Source of the DNA: an uncultured Eubacteriales bacterium
GTDB taxonomy: Bacteria; Bacillota; Clostridia; Oscillospirales; Oscillospiraceae
Direction of reading: 5' to 3'
Length of the DNA: 5,685 nt
NCBI GenBank assembly: GCA_900556935.1
Contig: USQL01000127.1
Location: forward strand, 1 to 5,685
Position 1 is the first letter of the stretch, and each line of letters begins with the position of its first letter. The notes under the pieces were generated by a model. That model was not told the DNA's origin and searched no databases. It saw only the letters and a list, made by a program, of their open reading frames with translations. The position numbers were made by a program, and so were the translations under genes. Below, piece by piece: positions 4,982 through 5,685 of the stretch.

Positions 4982-5012
4982 GAAGGTAATAATATACAAT
5001 AGGAGGGAGTTT

Positions 5013-5222
5013 ATGCCTATTTCTGACGCTCAGCGTAGAGCGCATGAAAAGTATTTCAAAGAAAACTATCGGCAAGTAAAGCTGTCTATGCCAAATGAAG
5101 AAGCGGACGAATTGGAAAAATACTGTTCCAGCAACGGATACACAAAAGCCGGATTTATCCGGCAAGCAATCCGGGAGAAGATGGAGCGGGACGGTCCCGC
5201 CACAGAGGATGCAGAGGCGTGA
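5013..5222 (+). CDS. Arc/CopG-like ribbon-helix-helix DNA-binding protein
   Basis: A 69-residue protein expected to dimerise and bind DNA through a paired beta-ribbon. The order is a basic N-terminal helix (MPISDAQRRAHEKYFKENY), the DNA-contacting strand (YRQVKLSMP, 19-27), helix A (NEEADELEKYCSSNG, 28-42) and helix B (TKAGFIRQAIREKMERD, 44-60), then a short acidic tail. This matches the RHH proteins common in clostridial mobile elements. The start at 5013 is chosen because AGGAGGG (5001-5007) precedes it. An in-frame ATG at 4938 would add 25 residues but lies upstream of the -35 box of the gene's own promoter and lacks a ribosome site. It is divergent from the integrase group and sits beside three repeats, so autoregulation and control of the integrase operon are likely, but a plasmid-like partition or copy-control role is not excluded. 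Confidence 0.9.
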   Translation: MPISDAQRRAHEKYFKENYRQVKLSMPNEEADELEKYCSSNGYTKAGFIRQAIREKMERDGPATEDAEA

Positions 5223-5548
5223 GACCCAACACGATTCTTTTGAGGCGTGGAGCAGGGAAGTGTAGCCACTGAACCGGTGAATGCTCTTTCAGGCGACTGG
5301 ACAGCAACGGCATGAGCTGTCCTCCGCCAGATAGCACCCATCAGAAGGGCCTACACAGACCACAGCACGAAGAACATCCGAATAGGGGTGTTGGATGTGT
5401 GTGATTTTTACTTTTGATAGAGCTTGTGGAGGCCTTGCGCTTCCTTGTAACGGAAGAAAAGCGTTTTATGTAATCGTATTACCACTTGCGAAAAACCGAA
5501 CTGTGGGCCGCCGTGGGGATGTGGAGCGATACAAACACATTGGATTCA

Positions 5549-5580
5549 AGAGGGCTGGGGCTGAATGCTTCCGGCCCTCT
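5549..5580 (+). promoter_or_regulatory. Strong 12-bp stem-loop fitting plus-strand RNA
   Basis: AGAGGGCTGGGG (5549-5560) pairs with TTCCGGCCCTCT (5569-5580) around an 8-nt loop. The three wobble pairs (one U-G, two G-U) work only in plus-strand RNA. It lacks a downstream U-tract, so it is probably not a simple terminator. Confidence 0.5.
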
Positions 5581-5591
5581 GCTGTTTGCTG

Positions 5592-5636
5592 CTCCCTCTG
5601 TGGGTCGGGGGGCAATCAGGGAGGGCGAGATTTTTT
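5592..5636 (+). terminator. Weak candidate terminator
   Basis: CTCCCT (5592-5597) pairs with AGGGAG (5618-5623), and a run of six T follows at 5631-5636. The loop is long (20 nt) and the T-run is separated from the stem by 7 bases, so this is a poor match. It might end the regulator transcript. Confidence 0.25.
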
Positions 5637-5685
5637 GATAGGGCATCCGGCAGGGGGTATCTGTTTGATGGAGGGGGGGAGGGGG

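Larger units (their letters stand above)
2750..5685. mobile_element. Left end of an integrated element (ICE, island or prophage) at tRNA-Thr
   Basis: The region holds a tyrosine integrase facing the tRNA, arm-type repeats beside it, two small genes upstream of the integrase, and a divergent ribbon-helix-helix regulator. This set is typical of integrative elements in clostridia. No relaxase, type IV secretion, replication or phage structural gene is inside the window, so ICE, mobilisable island and prophage cannot be told apart. The exact left boundary (inside or just after the tRNA) and the right end (outside) are unknown. Confidence 0.75.
5223..5685. other. Non-coding region with several stem-loops; possible structured RNA, leader or origin
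   Basis: No open frame here has a ribosome site or recognisable protein. Stem-loops seen: GGACAGC (5299-5305) with GCTGTCC (5316-5322), extended by GGCG/CGCC (5292-5295, 5325-5328); ACATCCGA (5374-5381) with TTGGATGT (5391-5398); CTTCC (5440-5444) with GGAAG (5452-5456); and a 12-bp hairpin at 5549-5580. The region follows the regulator gene directly and may be the leader or origin region before genes to the right. The function is unknown. Confidence 0.45.

Noticed and set aside
4938..5012. N-terminal extension of the RHH protein from an ATG at 4938
   Set aside because: It would start upstream of the gene's own -35 box, has no ribosome site, and the extra residues do not resemble the family; the ATG at 5013 has AGGAGGG.
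5281..5334. 17-codon plus-strand frame that could be a leader peptide
   Set aside because: No ribosome site precedes its ATG, and it coincides with the GGACAGC/GCTGTCC stem-loop, which explains the sequence better.
5066..5341. Minus-strand 91-codon frame, and a 60-codon frame at 5155-5337
   Set aside because: They overlap the regulator gene antisense, lack ribosome sites and have no recognisable protein features.

Overview
The window joins a stretch of ordinary clostridial chromosome (about 1-2749) to the left end of an integrated mobile element (about 2750 to beyond 5685). High GC in the coding parts, strong AGGAGG-type ribosome sites, sigma-A promoters with 17-bp spacers, a family 4 uracil-DNA glycosylase and Tn916-type element genes together suggest a Gram-positive gut Firmicute of the Clostridia, perhaps Oscillospiraceae. 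The family assignment is inference; no species can be named from this sequence.

Chromosomal part. A response regulator of the two-component type runs leftwards off the window (start codon at 346, minus strand). Divergent from it, sharing a 174-bp intergenic region with back-to-back promoters, is a two-gene plus-strand unit: a membrane-anchored protein with the D-alanyl-D-alanine carboxypeptidase (peptidase S11/PBP5) fold (521-2059), then, 10 bp later, a family 4 uracil-DNA glycosylase (2070-2627). A tRNA-Thr(CGT) gene with its own near-consensus promoter and a strong terminator follows (2630-2787). The carboxypeptidase is the surprise of this half: all three active-site motifs (SxxK, SxN, KTG) have lost their key residues, so it looks like a pseudoenzyme.

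Mobile element. The integrase gene (2869-4158, minus) points at the tRNA and ends about 120 bp from its 3' end, the usual layout of an element inserted at a tRNA attachment site. Short GCCTAA-type repeats between tRNA and integrase look like arm-type integrase sites. Upstream of the integrase lie an unannotated 47-residue gene (4162-4305), apparently translationally coupled to it, and a 101-residue gene of unknown function (4436-4741). These three read leftwards and may form one operon from a promoter at 4859-4887. Divergent from them is a 69-residue ribbon-helix-helix regulator (5013-5222). The AT-rich region between carries three GTACCAA repeats placed on or beside both promoters, which suggests a small self-regulated switch controlling the integrase operon.

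The last 463 bp (5223-5685) have no convincing gene but hold several stem-loops and end in a G-rich tract. They may be a structured RNA, a leader or an origin of the element. The gap between the 47- and 101-residue genes holds two more stem-loops whose wobble pairs fit RNA of opposite strands.
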